Source: Janthinobacterium sp. UMAB-56 (GTDB lineage Bacteria > Pseudomonadota > Gammaproteobacteria > Burkholderiales > Burkholderiaceae_D). Taken from it: a stretch of 47,063 bases of DNA. Positions 45,516-47,063 of the stretch are shown piece by piece. The stretch covers positions 333,051 to 380,113 of the forward strand of contig NZ_LT607652.1 in the NCBI RefSeq assembly GCF_900095265.1, read 5' to 3'. Within the stretch, counting starts at the first letter, position 1, and each line of letters starts with the position of its first letter. The position numbers and the translations under genes were made by a program. The notes below the pieces were generated by a model. That model had not been told where the DNA came from. It saw only the letters and a list, made by a program, of their open reading frames with translations, and ran no database searches.

Positions 45516-46858
45516 TTTGCTTCCCCTTTGTGCTGGACCGCTACCGGTCCGTTATGTGTGCTTGCAAGGTCGTCATCGCTGCCGAAATAGTTTTTCCAGG
45601 CCCACAGCAGCACTTCCGGAGACAGCTGCGCCGCGTGGTCTTCATAGCGCGCCTGGTCGCACACCTGCGCCAGGATGTCGCGCGGGTAGCAGGCCAGCAA
45701 GGGCCGCTGGTACTGGTTGTGCAGGTGCAGCAGATAGGTGTAAGAGGCTTCGTCGAAATTGATGCCCAGCTGGGCGCAGGTGCTGCGAAACACGGCCAGA
45801 TAGTGGTAGGCGCTCAGGGGGCCAACATGGATCTTGTAGCCGATGCGGCGCAGGAAGGAGTCGTCGGCCAGCTGCTGCGGCGCCAGGTTCGAGGAAAATA
45901 CGACGATGACATCGAAGGGCACGGGGAACTTGTAGCCCGTGTGCAGCGACAGGTAGTCGATATGGCGTGCCATCGGCACGATCCAGCGGTTCATCAGCTC
46001 CACTGGCGAGCAGCGCTGGCGCCCCAGGTCGTCGATGATGAAGATGCCGTTGTTGGCCTTCAGGTGCGGCGGCGCCTGGTACAAACGCGTGCCCTGGTCG
46101 AATTGCAGGTCCAGCATGTCGAGCGTCAGCTCGCCGCCCGTCAGCACGGCGGGGCGCTCGGCGCGTACCCAGCGTGGGTCGGGCGGCACGGAACCGCTGC
46201 GCGAAAGGGTATGCAGCATGGGGTCGAGGAACGGCAGCACTTCGCCGTCGACCATCACGGCATGCGGCAGGGCGATGGCACCGCTGAGCAGGCCATTCAG
46301 GCGCTCGGCCAGGTAGCTCTTGCCGCTGCCGGCGGGACCGTGGAAGAACAGGGCGCGCCCGGAATTCATGGCCGCGCCCAGCTGGTCGAGCACGGCCGAA
46401 CTGGCGACCACGTCGCGGAACTCGCGCTGTACCTCGTCGCGTGTGACCTGCATGTCGGCCACGCTTTGCGCCAGCACCTGGTTGCTGTAATCGGCCAGGG
46501 CGACGGGGGCGGGGCCGCTGTAGGCATTGCGGCGCATGTACTCGGCGGCGCGCAGGCGGCCCTGGTCGCCCAGCAGGTAATACAGGTCGGCGTCGGTGCC
46601 GCTGCCGCCGTTGCGGCGCGCTTCGCAGAGCTTTTCGGCGCGCATGAAGGTCAGCAGCGGCTCGAGCACGCCGGCACCCAGCTTGACGTGTGTCGACAGG
46701 GCGGGCAGGCCGATCTGGCCGCGCAGGAAGAGTATTTTGACCAGCAGTTCGACCAGGAACAGGAAAGGCAATCCTGTTTCTTCGACCGTGCGTGGCGCGC
46801 GCCTGGCCGCCGGCTCGATGCCGCCGCCGTCGCTGCGTTCTGGATAAGTGTCAGGCAT
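45512..46858 (-). CDS. AAA ATPase of the Tad locus
   Basis: A 448-residue ATPase with Walker A GPAGSGKS at 174-181 and Walker B FIIDDLG at 273-279, followed by FSSNLAPQQLADDSFLRRIGYK, which resembles sensor 1 and an arginine-finger region. Residues 1-165 are a distinct N-terminal region with a ring-forming-like PFLFLVELLVKILFLRG helix. I know no name. It is coupled to cpaB by an ATGA overlap and so belongs to the operon. A remodelling or regulatory role in pilus assembly is an inference. GGAG lies before the ATG. Confidence 0.82.
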   Translation of the reverse strand: MPDTYPERSDGGGIEPAARRAPRTVEETGLPFLFLVELLVKILFLRGQIGLPALSTHVKLGAGVLEPLLTFMRAEKLCEARRNGGSGTDADLYYLLGDQGRLRAAEYMRRNAYSGPAPVALADYSNQVLAQSVADMQVTRDEVQREFRDVVASSAVLDQLGAAMNSGRALFFHGPAGSGKSYLAERLNGLLSGAIALPHAVMVDGEVLPFLDPMLHTLSRSGSVPPDPRWVRAERPAVLTGGELTLDMLDLQFDQGTRLYQAPPHLKANNGIFIIDDLGRQRCSPVELMNRWIVPMARHIDYLSLHTGYKFPVPFDVIVVFSSNLAPQQLADDSFLRRIGYKIHVGPLSAYHYLAVFRSTCAQLGINFDEASYTYLLHLHNQYQRPLLACYPRDILAQVCDQARYEDHAAQLSPEVLLWAWKNYFGSDDDLASTHNGPVAVQHKGEAK

Positions 46859-46889
46859 GATAGGTACTCCTTGTTCGGGTGGCCGGATG

Positions 46890-47063
46890 TCAGAAGATGA
46901 AAGGCAGCAGGCGGTACTTCACCTGGCGCATGTAGACGCGATAGCGCACGTCGGTGGACAGGAAGCGTTCTTCGCGCAGCAGGCGCGCCACCATCATGGT
47001 CATCGTCGCAACGTAGGTGACGGTGTTGGCGGGCGAGGTATTGGCCAGCAGGTAGCCGCTCAG
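46890..47063 (-). CDS. Isoprenylcysteine methyltransferase-like protein, C-terminal part
   Basis: Only the last 57 residues are in the window; the start lies to the right. The tail TMMVARLLREERFLSTDVRY and MRQVKYRLLPFIF match the C-terminal pattern of bacterial ICMT-like membrane methyltransferases (E...FL....Y..Y...V.YRLLP). It is 31 bases upstream of the AAA ATPase on the same strand, so it may be co-transcribed with the tad genes. The assignment rests on a short stretch. Confidence 0.55.
   Translation of the reverse strand: MSGYLLANTSPANTVTYVATMTMMVARLLREERFLSTDVRYRVYMRQVKYRLLPFIF

Noticed and set aside
1..47063. tRNA, rRNA, CRISPR or prophage genes
   Set aside because: No cloverleaf, rRNA-like or spaced-repeat pattern, and no phage structural or integrase gene was found by reading.

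Overview
This is a GC-rich chromosomal segment from a betaproteobacterium, most likely Janthinobacterium or a close relative in Oxalobacteraceae (Duganella, Massilia). I infer this from the fliC-flaG-fliD order, the gmk-rpoZ-spoT operon, an Entner-Doudoroff gene set with a HexR-type regulator, and a Tad/Flp pilus cluster. No database search was possible. No rRNA, tRNA, CRISPR array, prophage or complete insertion sequence was seen.

Layout. 1-4190: flagellar filament genes on the minus strand (fliD partial, flaG, flagellin), each separated by a hairpin terminator, with a candidate sigma-28 promoter. 4210-8922: signalling genes on the minus strand: a GGEEF diguanylate cyclase, a NarL-type response regulator, a PAS/HisKA_3 histidine kinase and a basic membrane protein. 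9038-10362: greB, a REP-associated transposase (RAYT) and a REP-like palindrome. 10381-15019: a minus-strand operon yicC - small secreted protein - gmk - rpoZ - spoT (RNA turnover, GTP pool, stringent response). 15308-18040: rph, rdgB and hemW on the plus strand. 18047-23342: a TPR lipoprotein, a chemoreceptor with a CheR-tether pentapeptide, a patatin-like lipase and a lipoprotein of unknown role.

23351-34108: central carbon metabolism. Transaldolase, a HexR-like regulator, glucose-6-phosphate dehydrogenase, an SMP-30 family lactonase, phosphoglucose isomerase, edd and eda are arranged around two divergent promoter regions, with cheV inserted between them. Four 15-bp sites resembling the HexR operator sit upstream of zwf (two), pgi and edd, so these genes probably form a local HexR regulon next to the regulator gene.

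34122-47063: a predicted zinc-peptidase-like protein, then a long minus-strand Tad pilus operon. In transcription order it holds an isoprenylcysteine-methyltransferase-like gene (partial), an AAA ATPase, cpaB, cpaC, a small lipoprotein, tadG-like, two tadE-like genes, cpaE, cpaF, tadB, tadC and tadD. The secretin gene cpaC is split by a frameshift as sequenced. The pilin and prepilin peptidase genes are not in the window and may lie beyond its right edge.

The most checkable observations are the cpaC frameshift, the four HexR-like boxes, and REP-type GGGGTCAG motifs beside the RAYT gene and inside the rpoZ-spoT junction. I found no clearly new multi-gene system.
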